A stretch of DNA of 64,000 nt from Mucilaginibacter paludis DSM 18603 (lineage in GTDB: Bacteria; Bacteroidota; Bacteroidia; Sphingobacteriales; Sphingobacteriaceae), in contig NZ_CM001403.1 in NCBI RefSeq assembly GCF_000166195.2, positions 1,116,001 through 1,180,000 on the forward strand. The letters are read 5' to 3'. The position numbers and the translations under genes are program-made. Below are positions 55,462 through 64,000 of the stretch, one piece after another. Numbering within the stretch: the first letter of the stretch is position 1; the number at the start of each line of letters is the position of its first letter. The notes under the pieces were generated by a model that ran no database searches, was not told the origin of the DNA, and saw only the letters and a program-made list of their open reading frames with translations.

Positions 55462-55839
55462 ATGCCTGAAATTGAAATATCGGATCAAAATTTTGATCTC
55501 TCCTTTTTAATGGAAATTGCTGACGGAAGTAACGAGTTCCTGGTTGAATCCATTGAGTTATTTTTAAAACAAACTCCTGAGCTCATGCTGGCTATTGATC
55601 ATGCCATCAAATCCCAGGATTGGGCTGCAGCCGGACAATCTGCCCATAAATTAAAACCCAACCTGGGCTTTTTTGGCATGTTGGGTGGGCAAACTTTGAT
55701 GCAGGAACTTGAAGCCCTGGCCAAAACTGCACCGGACAGCCAACTTATCAAAGCTAAATTTGATGAGCTACAAGCCATCATCACACCTACCTTAGTTAAG
55801 CTCGAAGTAATTAAGAATGCAAAAGCAGCTGAACTTTAA
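55462..55839 (+). CDS. Histidine phosphotransfer (Hpt) domain protein
   Basis: A 125-residue single-domain Hpt protein. The phospho-acceptor histidine is in AAGQSAHKLKPNLGFFGM (~residues 53-70), followed by a second helix (LMQELEALAK). It would shuttle phosphate between a hybrid kinase and a regulator, but no partner lies next to it. It converges on purS with a 4-bp overlap of stop codons. Confidence 0.88.
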   Translation: MPEIEISDQNFDLSFLMEIADGSNEFLVESIELFLKQTPELMLAIDHAIKSQDWAAAGQSAHKLKPNLGFFGMLGGQTLMQELEALAKTAPDSQLIKAKFDELQAIITPTLVKLEVIKNAKAAEL

Positions 55840-56090
55840 ACCAGGTGTAGTTTAAAGGTATAACTTTCCATAATCAGGTTGGCTAACAGGTTTTTACAAG
55901 CCTGTTCAACCTTCTCAGTAGCGGCTTCTTCGTTAGCGGCTTCAATTTCAAGCGAAATGTGCTTTCCGATACGTACATTCTGGATTTCTGAAAGGCCTAT
56001 ATTTTTCATACTTCCGGTTACGGCTTTACCTTGTGGGTCAAGTATTTCTTTTTTAGGCATTACATCAATTTCTGCTTGATATTTGTTCAT
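55836..56090 (-). CDS. purS: Phosphoribosylformylglycinamidine synthase subunit PurS
   Basis: An 84-residue protein with the PurS fold pattern: MPKKEILDPQGKAVTGSMKN, VRIGKHISLEIEA and a C-terminal NLLANLIMESYTF. With PurQ and PurL it converts FGAR to FGAM in purine synthesis; the other subunits are elsewhere. Its start overlaps the stop codon of pssA by 4 bp, so the two are coupled. Confidence 0.93.
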   Translation of the reverse strand: MNKYQAEIDVMPKKEILDPQGKAVTGSMKNIGLSEIQNVRIGKHISLEIEAANEEAATEKVEQACKNLLANLIMESYTFKLHLV

Positions 56091-56821
56091 TTGGAAAATC
56101 TGAATTGGATTACTGATAAGACGATGTACACAAATATAATCGCCGGAATTGCCACAAATTTAAAAATTACTATCGCAATTGTCGAGAATATCAGCAATAA
56201 ATATCGGTAAATATTCTCCTGAAAATCAGGGCTTTTAAACTTGAGCGACATTAAAGGAATTTCGGCCACCAGCAATGAGCACATAATAAGCACAAAGCAC
56301 GACAGAAAAAAGGGGTTTAAAATATATTCGCGGTAAAACGGATTGCCCTGCCAAAGTATAAGCGGAAAGGAAGCTATCAGGATGGCGTTGGCAGGTGTGG
56401 GCAGCCCGATAAAGATATCGGTTTGGCGCTCGTCGGTATTAAACTTAGCCAAACGCAGGGCAGAGAATACCGGGATTAAAAAAGCAATGTAGTTTAAGTA
56501 ACGGCTTACATGTTCAATTTGCGGGGCCTGCAATAAAAGCTCGTACAATATGGCCGATGGCAATACGCCGAAGCTCACCAGGTCAGCCAGCGAATCCAGA
56601 TCCTTGCCTATGCCAGAAAAGGATTGCAGCAGGCGCGAGGCAAATCCGTCGAAAAAATCAAACAGTGCCGCTAAAAAAATGGCGTAAGCGGCAAGCAGTA
56701 AATTATGTTGAAAAGTAAAAACGATGCCTAAGCAGCCGCTGAACAAATTTGCACAGGTAATAGCATTAGGAATATGTTTCCTTACTCGTTGCTGCATCTG
56801 CTGTGGATGAAATTGATTCAT
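56087..56821 (-). CDS. pssA: CDP-diacylglycerol-serine O-phosphatidyltransferase
   Basis: A 244-residue membrane enzyme with the CDP-alcohol phosphotransferase motif, visible as DFFDGFASRLLQ then GIGKDLDSLADLVSFG (DGx2ARx8Gx3Dx3D form). It makes phosphatidylserine, the precursor of phosphatidylethanolamine. About six to seven membrane helices follow. The N-terminal NAITCANLFSGCLGIVF is typical of PssA. It is translationally coupled to purS downstream. Confidence 0.92.
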   Translation of the reverse strand: MNQFHPQQMQQRVRKHIPNAITCANLFSGCLGIVFTFQHNLLLAAYAIFLAALFDFFDGFASRLLQSFSGIGKDLDSLADLVSFGVLPSAILYELLLQAPQIEHVSRYLNYIAFLIPVFSALRLAKFNTDERQTDIFIGLPTPANAILIASFPLILWQGNPFYREYILNPFFLSCFVLIMCSLLVAEIPLMSLKFKSPDFQENIYRYLLLIFSTIAIVIFKFVAIPAIIFVYIVLSVIQFRFSK

Positions 56822-56892
56822 GTATTTATAACGGAATTATTGAGCATCAAGTGTAATTACCGGTTGCGCAATAATTCCGTTACACAAAACTA

Positions 56893-58593
56893 TTAAGAAT
56901 TCATGGATATCAGGAATTCTTCGTTAGTTTTTGTTCCTCTCATTTGAGCCTGAAGGAATTCCATCGATTCCTGCGAATTCATATCGGCTAAATGGTTACG
57001 TAGTATCCAGATGCGTTGCAGTGTATCGCGATCAAGCAACAGATCGTCGCGGCGGGTACTTGATGCAGTAAGATCGATAGCCGGGAAGATGCGCTTGTTG
57101 GATAATTTACGATCCAGTTGAAGCTCCATGTTACCGGTACCCTTAAATTCTTCAAAAATAACCTCGTCCATTTTTGATCCGGTTTCGGTAAGTGCCGTAG
57201 CGATGATGGTTAACGATCCGCCATCTTCAATTTTACGGGCCGCTCCAAAAAAGCGTTTCGGTTTGTGAAGCGCGTTGGCATCCACACCACCCGATAGTAT
57301 TTTACCTGATGCTGGTGCCACAGTGTTGTAGGCACGTGCCAAACGGGTGATAGAATCCAACAGGATCACTACATCGTGGCCGCACTCAACCATACGTTTC
57401 GCTTTTTCTAAAACAATGTTGGCTATTTTAACATGGCGCTCGGCAGGCTCATCAAAAGTTGATGATACCACTTCGGCGCGCACGCTGCGGGCCATATCGG
57501 TAACCTCCTCTGGGCGCTCATCAATCAGCAAGATGATCAGGTAAACCTCGGGGTGGTTGCGGGCAATAGCGTTGGCTACATCCTTTAACAACATGGTTTT
57601 ACCGGTTTTAGGCTGGGCCACAATTAAACCACGCTGCCCTTTACCAATGGGTGCAAACAAATCAATAATACGGGTGGAGTAATTACCGCTTTCGGTAAAC
57701 AGGTTCAGCCTTTCTGATGGGAAAAGTGGCGTTAAGTGATCAAACGGAACCCTATCGCGTACTTCTGCAGGTATGCGGCCGTTAATGGCCTCTACACGTA
57801 CCAGCGGGAAATATTTTTCGCCTTCTTTGGGTGGGCGTATGCTGCCCCTTACGGTATCGCCCGTTTTTAAGCCAAACAGCTTAATTTGCGATTGCGATAC
57901 GTAAATATCATCCGGCGAGGTTAAGTAGTTATAATCAGACGAGCGTAAAAAGCCGTAACCATCGGGCATAATCTCCAAAACACCTTCGTTAACAATCACA
58001 TTGTCAAAATCAAGGTTAATGGCAGGCTCCTGGTTTTTTGGCTGAGCCACGGCACCATTGGTATTGCCGTTGGCGTTAGTATTGTTGGCGTTAAAACGGC
58101 GCTCAAATTTTTGCGGGCGTCCGTCGGTGCCAAGGGGTGGTGGTTCGGGCCCTTTGGCAATGGCTTCGGCGATAGTCCGGGTAGCAGGCGTTTCAGTTTT
58201 TTTAGCTTTTGGCTGTTGTTCTAAAGGCTCTGGTTCGGGGTCAAGCGGACTATCAAAATTAGTGTCATTCACCTGTACCTCAACCCGCGGCTCGTTCTTG
58301 GTTTTAATGGTACGTACCCTTTTACGTGGTGCGGCATTAGCGTCAGACTCGGCAACGGCAGCAACTTCTTCAGTTGTAACTGCAGGAGCCTCTTCGGTAG
58401 TAGCGGCGGGAGTATAATTGGAGGTAACAGCTTCTTGTTGGGCGCGTGCAGCTTCTATTAATTGTTGCTGCTCAACTATTTTTGTAATCAGCTCGGCCTT
58501 TCTCAGGCTATCGGCCTCGGCAATACCAAAGCTTTTGGCCATTACGCGTAACTCCGATACGAGCTTATCGTTTAATTGATTGTTGTTAGACAT
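56893..58593 (-). CDS. rho: Transcription termination factor Rho
   Basis: A 566-residue hexameric RNA helicase. A Rho N-terminal helix bundle (~5-45) is followed by ~150 disordered residues (acidic, Pro/Asn-rich, ending in a NANNT-type run), then the RNA-binding cold-shock domain (~205-275; [15 protein letters not shown]) and the ATPase with P loop ([13 protein letters not shown]), Q loop and R loop. Long N-terminal extensions are usual in Bacteroidota. It diverges from pyrF. Confidence 0.96.
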   Translation of the reverse strand: MSNNNQLNDKLVSELRVMAKSFGIAEADSLRKAELITKIVEQQQLIEAARAQQEAVTSNYTPAATTEEAPAVTTEEVAAVAESDANAAPRKRVRTIKTKNEPRVEVQVNDTNFDSPLDPEPEPLEQQPKAKKTETPATRTIAEAIAKGPEPPPLGTDGRPQKFERRFNANNTNANGNTNGAVAQPKNQEPAINLDFDNVIVNEGVLEIMPDGYGFLRSSDYNYLTSPDDIYVSQSQIKLFGLKTGDTVRGSIRPPKEGEKYFPLVRVEAINGRIPAEVRDRVPFDHLTPLFPSERLNLFTESGNYSTRIIDLFAPIGKGQRGLIVAQPKTGKTMLLKDVANAIARNHPEVYLIILLIDERPEEVTDMARSVRAEVVSSTFDEPAERHVKIANIVLEKAKRMVECGHDVVILLDSITRLARAYNTVAPASGKILSGGVDANALHKPKRFFGAARKIEDGGSLTIIATALTETGSKMDEVIFEEFKGTGNMELQLDRKLSNKRIFPAIDLTASSTRRDDLLLDRDTLQRIWILRNHLADMNSQESMEFLQAQMRGTKTNEEFLISMNS

Positions 58594-58848
58594 GTGATGA
58601 ATAAATATTTCAAAAGGATATTTTTGGGTAGAAATTACCTTGCAACCAGCGCGTGTATTTTAAAACTGCAATTATTAATAAATTATTGGAAAAATTTTAA
58701 ACTGATTCTTTGGTGCAAGAAATTCAGGAAAACGGTACAATTTTAGACAATTAATTTAAAAGATCAAATTTTTTTATAAATATAATAGCTTAAACTGGCA
58801 GGTATTACCTAATTTTACTTTTTTTGCACAAAACAACAACCAAAAACT

Positions 58849-59682
58849 ATGCCATCGCGCCAGCAACTCATCCAACAAATAAAAATAAAAAAAAGTTTTT
58901 TATGCGTTGGCTTAGATACCGATATCCAAAAGATACCCTCTTTTCTGTTAGACCACGAAGACCCGGTATACGAATTTAACCGCCAGATTATTGATGCCAC
59001 GCGCGATCTGTGTGTATCTTACAAGCCCAATTCGGCCTTTTACGAGAGCCGGGGTGTTAAGGGGCTCCAAAGCTTAGCCAAAACCTGGCAGTATTTGCCG
59101 CAGGAGTGTTTAAACATCATTGATGCCAAGCGCGGCGACCTGGGCAACACCACCGATATGTATGCCAAAGCTTTTTTTGACGAAGCATCATCGGGCCTAA
59201 GTTTTGATGCCATTACCGTAGCACCCTATATGGGGGCTGATAGCGTAACACCCTATTTAAGCTATGATGGTAAGTGGGTTATCCTGTTAGGCCTTACCTC
59301 AAACAGCGGTAGTAAAGATTTTCAATACCTGGTTACCAAAGGGGGATACCTGTACGAAGAGGTGGTAAAAAAAGCAGCCACCTGGGCCGGCGACGACAGG
59401 ATGATGTTTGTTGTAGGCGCCACCAAAAGCACCGAGTTTACCAACATCCGCAAATACGCGCCCAATCACTTTTTGCTGGTACCCGGCGTAGGCGCGCAAG
59501 GCGGCAGCCTTGCCGATGTTTGCCAATATGGTATTACCAAAGATTGCGGCCTTATTGTAAACGCATCGCGCTCCATCATTTACGCCTCCAACGGACGCGA
59601 CTTTGCCGAAGCGGCCCGCGCCGAAGCCCAAAGCCTGCAGCAGCAGATGCAACTGGAGCTGGAAAAGGCGGGGGTGATTTAG
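58849..59682 (+). CDS. pyrF: Orotidine 5'-phosphate decarboxylase (type 2)
   Basis: A 277-residue enzyme for the last step of UMP synthesis. The core elements are visible: LCVGLDTD near the start, [11 protein letters not shown], the catalytic [10 protein letters not shown] (~85-94) and the C-terminal [11 protein letters not shown] phosphate loop followed by [10 protein letters not shown]. Length fits the type 2 group found in actinobacteria and Bacteroidota. It is divergent from rho across 255 bp. Confidence 0.95.
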   Translation: MPSRQQLIQQIKIKKSFLCVGLDTDIQKIPSFLLDHEDPVYEFNRQIIDATRDLCVSYKPNSAFYESRGVKGLQSLAKTWQYLPQECLNIIDAKRGDLGNTTDMYAKAFFDEASSGLSFDAITVAPYMGADSVTPYLSYDGKWVILLGLTSNSGSKDFQYLVTKGGYLYEEVVKKAATWAGDDRMMFVVGATKSTEFTNIRKYAPNHFLLVPGVGAQGGSLADVCQYGITKDCGLIVNASRSIIYASNGRDFAEAARAEAQSLQQQMQLELEKAGVI

Positions 59683-59994
59683 TTTTTTTGGACCATGGTT
59701 GATGGTCCATAGTAAGAAAACTATTCGGTTTGAATTGAAAGGCGGTAACAAAAAGCGGCGGATTGTATTCACATCCACTCATTAATTTATATAATGAGTA
59801 ATAACAATTCACACAGATTATCTAAATTGCGTTCAATAAATAACAAACCAAACGTCTATCACCAACCTGAATCATGAAGAAGATAGCTAACACGATGAAC
59901 CGTCATCTATAACCCATAAAACTAAAAACAATTAACTAAAAACCATCTCCCCCCATGGACCATCGACTATGGACCATGGACAAAAAAGCCACCC
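59683..59994. repeat. Gene-free interval with GGACCATGG phrase repeats
   Basis: GGACCATGGTTGATGGTCCAT at 59690-59710 can fold on itself (GGACCAT/ATGGTCC). A related block, CCATGGACCATCGACTATGG, then ACCATGG, lies at about 59953-59980. Between them nothing recognisable. Confidence 0.65.
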
Positions 59995-61281
59995 ATGCTC
60001 TTCACCGAAGACTTCCTCCAATATGTATGGAAATTTAGGCTCTTTGACCTGAAGGCCCTTATCACTACCGACGGCGAAACCATCGAGATCCTTTCCCCTG
60101 GGTTACAAAACACCCATGCCGGGCCCGATTTTCATGATGCCAAAGTACGCATTGGCAATACCCTTTGGGTTGGCAATGCCGAAGTGCACATCAGTTCGTC
60201 CGAATGGAAAAAACATGGACACCAAACCGACAATGCTTATCATAATGTGATACTGCATGTGGTTTATAAGCACGACGAAGAAGTTTATCATCCCAACGGC
60301 AGCCCGATACCTACCCTCGAACTGCATAACCGCATCCCGCCCGAACTTTACCAACGCTACCACCACCTCATTTTTGGCGAGCAGCAAATTATCCCCTGCG
60401 AAAAAGCCATCGGCAGCATTGATGGGCTTATTTTGCAAAACTGGCTTACCCGTGTACTGGTTGAGCGTCTGCAAAACCGCTCGATAGCCCTTAACCAAGC
60501 CCTTGCCGCCAATCGGGGCGATTGGGAAGAAACCTTTTACCAGGTGCTGGCCGCCAACTTTGGCTTCAAAGTAAACGCTCTGCCGTTCGAGTTGTTAGCC
60601 AAATCATTACCCCAGAATATTTTGGCTAAGCACAAAAATAACCCCATGCAAATTGAGGCCCTTATTTTTGGACAGGCGGGCTTTTTAACCGACGATTTAC
60701 AGGACGATTATCCCAACACCCTCAAAACAGAATACCGCTTTCTTCAAAAAAAGTACAAACTTCAGCCCATCGAAAAACACTTGTGGAAATTTTTGCGCCT
60801 GCGCCCGCTCAACTTCCCCACCATCCGGCTGGCCCAGTTTGCCGCCCTGGTGAGCCGTTCAAATCACCTGTTTTCTAAAGTACTTGACACCCGCGAGCCC
60901 GAGGCTCTGTACAAACTTTTTAGCGAGGTAACGGTAAACCCCTACTGGGATAACCATTACCAGTTTGATAAGCCATCGGTACCTGTAGCCAAAACACTGG
61001 GCAAATCATCAGTTAACATTTTGTTATTAAATACATTATGCTTAATTTTATTTGCGTATGGCAATCACCATCAGCAGGAGCGCTATATTAACCGGAGTTT
61101 AAAACTTTTAGAGCTTATCCCTGTTGAAAAGAATCGGATAATTGATAATTTTGCTTTACTTGGCGTAAAAGTTAAAACGGCCTACGAATCGCAGGCTTTG
61201 CTCGAATTAAAAAACTCGTATTGTGATCACAAAAAATGCCTGCAATGCGGCGTTGGAATTAAAATATTAAAGTTAGCTTGA
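59995..61281 (+). CDS. DUF2851 family protein
   Basis: A 428-residue soluble protein. The conserved N-terminal half (SPGLQNTHAGPDFHDAKVRI, NAEVHISSSEW, HNVILHVVY) matches DUF2851, a family found almost only in Bacteroidota. A short cysteine cluster near the C-terminus (YCDHKKCLQCGVG) could bind a metal. The function is unknown. It lies 6 bp upstream of a PspC-like gene on the same strand. Confidence 0.85.
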   Translation: MLFTEDFLQYVWKFRLFDLKALITTDGETIEILSPGLQNTHAGPDFHDAKVRIGNTLWVGNAEVHISSSEWKKHGHQTDNAYHNVILHVVYKHDEEVYHPNGSPIPTLELHNRIPPELYQRYHHLIFGEQQIIPCEKAIGSIDGLILQNWLTRVLVERLQNRSIALNQALAANRGDWEETFYQVLAANFGFKVNALPFELLAKSLPQNILAKHKNNPMQIEALIFGQAGFLTDDLQDDYPNTLKTEYRFLQKKYKLQPIEKHLWKFLRLRPLNFPTIRLAQFAALVSRSNHLFSKVLDTREPEALYKLFSEVTVNPYWDNHYQFDKPSVPVAKTLGKSSVNILLLNTLCLILFAYGNHHQQERYINRSLKLLELIPVEKNRIIDNFALLGVKVKTAYESQALLELKNSYCDHKKCLQCGVGIKILKLA

Positions 61282-61287
61282 AAGATT

Positions 61288-61509
61288 ATGTTGCAGCGGA
61301 TAATTACTTTTTTTGAACGTTACTCCTTCGGGGTTTGCACTTACCTGGGCGAGCGTTTCAATATTTCCATCTCCAAAATCAGGTTATTTTTTATCTACTC
61401 CTCGTTTCTGGCAGTAGGTTTCCCGCTTATCTTTTACTTCTTCGCCGGCATCGTTTTAGATATCCGCAACTACGTTAAACGTATCCACACCCGCGTAACC
61501 GACTTTTAA
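61288..61509 (+). CDS. PspC-domain membrane protein
   Basis: A 73-residue protein with one or two hydrophobic helices (~33-55) after an amphipathic start. GVCTYLGERFNISISKIRLF resembles the PspC pattern of phage-shock-type envelope stress proteins. It is 6 bp after the DUF2851 gene. Confidence 0.7.
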   Translation: MLQRIITFFERYSFGVCTYLGERFNISISKIRLFFIYSSFLAVGFPLIFYFFAGIVLDIRNYVKRIHTRVTDF

Positions 61510-62500
61510 ATTTCCTTTATTTAAGCATGTGGGCGTTGCCTCCGGCCGCGCTATCCGCTCATACTGCGCAGGCCTTAGCCACTTGGCCGGTATCCGCTAC
61601 TAACGCTAACGCGGTTTATCGGTTAATTACTTGTTGGCTAAAGAGTTATTACACTTTAATTATAAACAACACGCCATCCGGAAAAATCACGGATGACGTT
61701 TGAACCTCGCAGACCGTTAGGTGCATAAAGAAAGTGCACAAAAGCCCGACTGCACGCCGGGCCGGGAGCTGGCCTGTGGGCGGAATGATCGGGCAGTCTT
61801 GATGTTATTCACCTGTTGTTTGTTTTTTTAAGGTTCATGAGCTCCCTACGGTCGGTTTATTCATTATTGTTTGTTTTTCAAGGTATTCATGAGGTCGCTG
61901 CCGCTTAGTTTTGATTACTTTTGTATCAAGACAAAACTGCGTAGCATTCATTCACACCGAAAACAAACACCCGTGAATAAAGTGACAAGCCCCCTCCCGC
62001 GGCGTTTGAGCGGGACAATGTTCTAAGTTAAGAATACTGATTATAGGAGCAAAAACAGACGCAATGATAATCAACAACTTAAATAAGACATCATTATAAG
62101 GAGATACGACGAGGCGACCTCTGCTATATATGGCGAACTTGCAGAGCAGCGCTGCCTATGTAAAGATTGCTTCGTACCTCGCAATGACGATTTAATACTG
62201 ATAATCAATAACTTAAAATCACGTCATCATAAGTACCCCCCGAAATGTACTGTACCGTTAATAGCATTGGCTGTATACTCCCCCTCCCACAAACATTCAC
62301 TATATACCGTTGTTACACAGAAAATAACATTTGCTATATCACCATTCTAAAAATTTTGAATTATTTTACACAACAAATTTTATGTGTCGATTAAAATGAA
62401 ACCGAATCACAACCGAAAGTTATACAATACCTTCCTATAAACATTCTATAAGTTGCAACAACGATTATAAATTTGTGATATACTCCAAAACATCCTCCTG
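61510..62500. repeat. Repeat-filled interval: family 3 copy 2, family 1 copy 3 and a GTCATTGCGAGG-type element
   Basis: Family 3 copy 2 is at about 61531-61613. Family 1 copy 3 is at about 61691-62075, enlarged by extra sequence in the middle. AGATTGCTTCGTACCTCGCA, continuing to 62189, is at 62164-62189 and is the reverse complement of the GTCATTGCGAGG-type repeat known from many genomes. The rest, up to 62500, is AT-rich without a visible gene. Confidence 0.75.
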
Positions 62501-64000
62501 ATGAAGCTCAACTTTGCTTTAATTTTCAAAAAAAATTATCACAGTTTATTTTCATTAATTGTACTGATTGCCATTTGCATTTTGAGCATCAGGCAAAGCT
62601 ATTTACTCTTTCACACCGTAATCGAGCTTTTCTCTATTGTGGTGGCCTTCGCTGTATTTATCGTGAGCTGGAATGCCCGCAAAATGCAGGATAATAACTA
62701 TCTCTTTTTTGTGGGTATTGCTTACCTGGCTATTGCCGCGCTTGATCTATTGCATACCCTCACCTACGAAGGAATGAATATCATCCCCCAGAATCACTTT
62801 TACGCCAATCAATTTTGGGTAGCCACCAGGATGTTCGAGGCCTTAACTTTTGTTACAGGTTTCATTTTTATCAATAAACATAAGCGTTTAAACGCCGACT
62901 TGATTTTGATCTGTTATTTTTTCATCGCTGTTCTTATTTCATTTTCTATCCTGTTATGGCCTGTTTTTCCGGTATGTTTTATTGAGGGGAAAGGGCAAAC
63001 CACATTTAAGGTTTACGCCGAATATATCATCATAGCCATACTACTTTTAGCCTGCTATCTTTTACGCAAAAACCGGCCGCATTTCAGTTTGTATGTTTAC
63101 CGCTTGCTATTTGTTTCACTACTGTTTACCGTACTGAGCGAGTTCTGTTTTACATTGTACATCTCTAACTACAGTACGGCTAACGCCATAGGCCATTGCG
63201 CCAAATTGCTGGCCTTTATTTTAATTTATAAAGGCAACGTAGAAACTGGATTTTCAAGGCCAACAGACTTGATTTTTAAAAACCTTACCGATAACGAGGA
63301 AAAATACAGAACGCTCGCAAAAAATATGCCCGGCCTCATTATGCGTTTTGGACCCGACCTGACCTGTATTTACACCAACGATAATACATTAGACTCGACA
63401 TCAATTGCAGAACACATTGAGCTGCTGTTGCTTCAGGCGCATCAGGACGTGGAAGTAAAACAAACCACGCTCCAAATACCCATCGGCAATAAAATTCATT
63501 ATTACGCAACACAAGTAATTCCAGAACGAATCAGCGGTAAGGGAGAACAGTATTACCTGGTAATTTGTCAGGACATTACCAACCTAAAAGTTGCCGAACA
63601 GGAATTACAGGCATTGAATACAACCAGAGACAAGTTGTTTTCGATCATCGCTCATGACCTGCGAAATCCGTTTACCTCGCTATTGTCGTACAGCGAAATC
63701 ATCGCTAAAAATGCCAATAATCTGGAGAAAGAAAAAATAAGCCAAATGGGGGTGCGTATGAATCAATCTGCCAAACAAGCTTATTTTTTATTGGAAAATC
63801 TGCTTAATTGGTGCAGGGCGCAAACCGGTGTTCTGCGGGTCAATCCACAACCTGTAGCCGCTATGCAGTTATTACAGGTAGCCAAACGTTTTGGCGAACC
63901 GATGGCCTTAGCCAAAAACATCGTTATTGTGATAGAGGATAGCCCGGATGTAAAAATTAACACCGACGAACAAATGATAGGCACAGTATTGCGCAATTTA
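62501..64000 (+). CDS. MASE3-PAS sensor histidine kinase (3' end outside window)
   Basis: The frame starts at ATG 62501 and is open to the right edge (500 codons present). An N-terminal membrane region of seven or eight helices (~10-235) carries MASE3-type segments (LDLLHTLTYEGMNII, NQFWVATRMFEALTFVTGF). A PAS domain (~265-370) precedes the HisKA domain with phospho-acceptor His385 in SIIAHDLRNPFTSLL. The ATPase domain begins (VLRNL) as the window ends. It would sense an unknown ligand at the membrane and signal to a regulator beyond the window. Confidence 0.88.
   Translation, partial: MKLNFALIFKKNYHSLFSLIVLIAICILSIRQSYLLFHTVIELFSIVVAFAVFIVSWNARKMQDNNYLFFVGIAYLAIAALDLLHTLTYEGMNIIPQNHFYANQFWVATRMFEALTFVTGFIFINKHKRLNADLILICYFFIAVLISFSILLWPVFPVCFIEGKGQTTFKVYAEYIIIAILLLACYLLRKNRPHFSLYVYRLLFVSLLFTVLSEFCFTLYISNYSTANAIGHCAKLLAFILIYKGNVETGFSRPTDLIFKNLTDNEEKYRTLAKNMPGLIMRFGPDLTCIYTNDNTLDSTSIAEHIELLLLQAHQDVEVKQTTLQIPIGNKIHYYATQVIPERISGKGEQYYLVICQDITNLKVAEQELQALNTTRDKLFSIIAHDLRNPFTSLLSYSEIIAKNANNLEKEKISQMGVRMNQSAKQAYFLLENLLNWCRAQTGVLRVNPQPVAAMQLLQVAKRFGEPMALAKNIVIVIEDSPDVKINTDEQMIGTVLRNL

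Noticed and set aside
1..64000. tRNA, rRNA, CRISPR array
   Set aside because: I looked for TpsiC-loop-like motifs, conserved rRNA stretches and regularly spaced identical repeats with unique spacers. None was found. A short tRNA could be missed by eye.

Overview
The window looks like a chromosomal segment of a Bacteroidota bacterium, most likely family Sphingobacteriaceae (Mucilaginibacter/Pedobacter-like). This is an inference from gene content: a SusC/SusD outer-membrane import locus under a FecI/FecR sigma/anti-sigma pair, LytS/LytTR signalling, a GALE-like threonine dehydrogenase, a Rho with a long disordered N-terminal part, a queuine transferase without the usual zinc cysteines, and promoters of the Bacteroidota type (TTTG, 19 bases, TAnnTTTG). 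No rRNA, tRNA or CRISPR array was seen.

Layout. 0-13.6 kb: the 3' end of a 2-oxoacid dehydrogenase E1 gene, a dicarboxylate-type symporter, an ECF sigma factor with a membrane partner, small secreted proteins, a fatty-acid hydroxylase-type enzyme, a surface protein bracketed by an 80-bp perfect duplication, a LytS/LytTR two-component pair, and stress or metabolism genes (Usp, PfpI/DJ-1). 13.8-22.6 kb: an NAD salvage locus made of nrtR, nadM-Nudix, nadV, a TonB receptor broken by an in-frame stop, pnuC, a nadR-like gene, a divergent prs-like gene and an ADP-ribosylglycohydrolase, with the NAD-using RNA 2'-phosphotransferase kptA just beyond on the other strand. A perfect promoter and a palindromic NrtR-type operator overlap in front of nadM. 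23.6-25.5 kb: lrp and tdh, divergent around a 23-bp palindrome, followed by a possible structured RNA. 25.8-36.2 kb: a SusC/SusD locus with a HExxH lipoprotein and two paralogous lipoproteins, preceded by FecR and FecI. 36.7-50.9 kb: mostly housekeeping genes (MBL hydrolase, lolA, ftsK, rsmG, an ECF sigma factor, a glycosyltransferase, tgt, an LptF/G-type permease, a DMT exporter), plus one intact-looking ISAs1-type insertion sequence inside a palindromic repeat. 50.9-53.9 kb: a 2.9-kb stretch with no credible gene. 53.9-64 kb: lapA-like, a beta-hydroxyacid dehydrogenase, an Hpt protein, purS, pssA, rho, pyrF, a DUF2851 protein, a PspC-like protein and the 5' part of a MASE3 sensor kinase that runs off the window.

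How the genes work together. The NAD locus reads as a recycling circuit. The outer-membrane receptor and PnuC would bring in pyridine nucleosides. The NadR-like protein, NadV and NadM would rebuild NAD. The Prs-like enzyme would supply the activated ribose. The ADP-ribosylglycohydrolase and the Nudix domain would return ADP-ribose to the pool. NrtR would sense ADP-ribose or NAD state and repress the operon.

The window is also rich in intergenic repeats: at least three dispersed families of about 80-390 bp, several simple phrase-like repeats, and two places where a direct duplication of about 80-105 bp brackets a foreign-looking segment.
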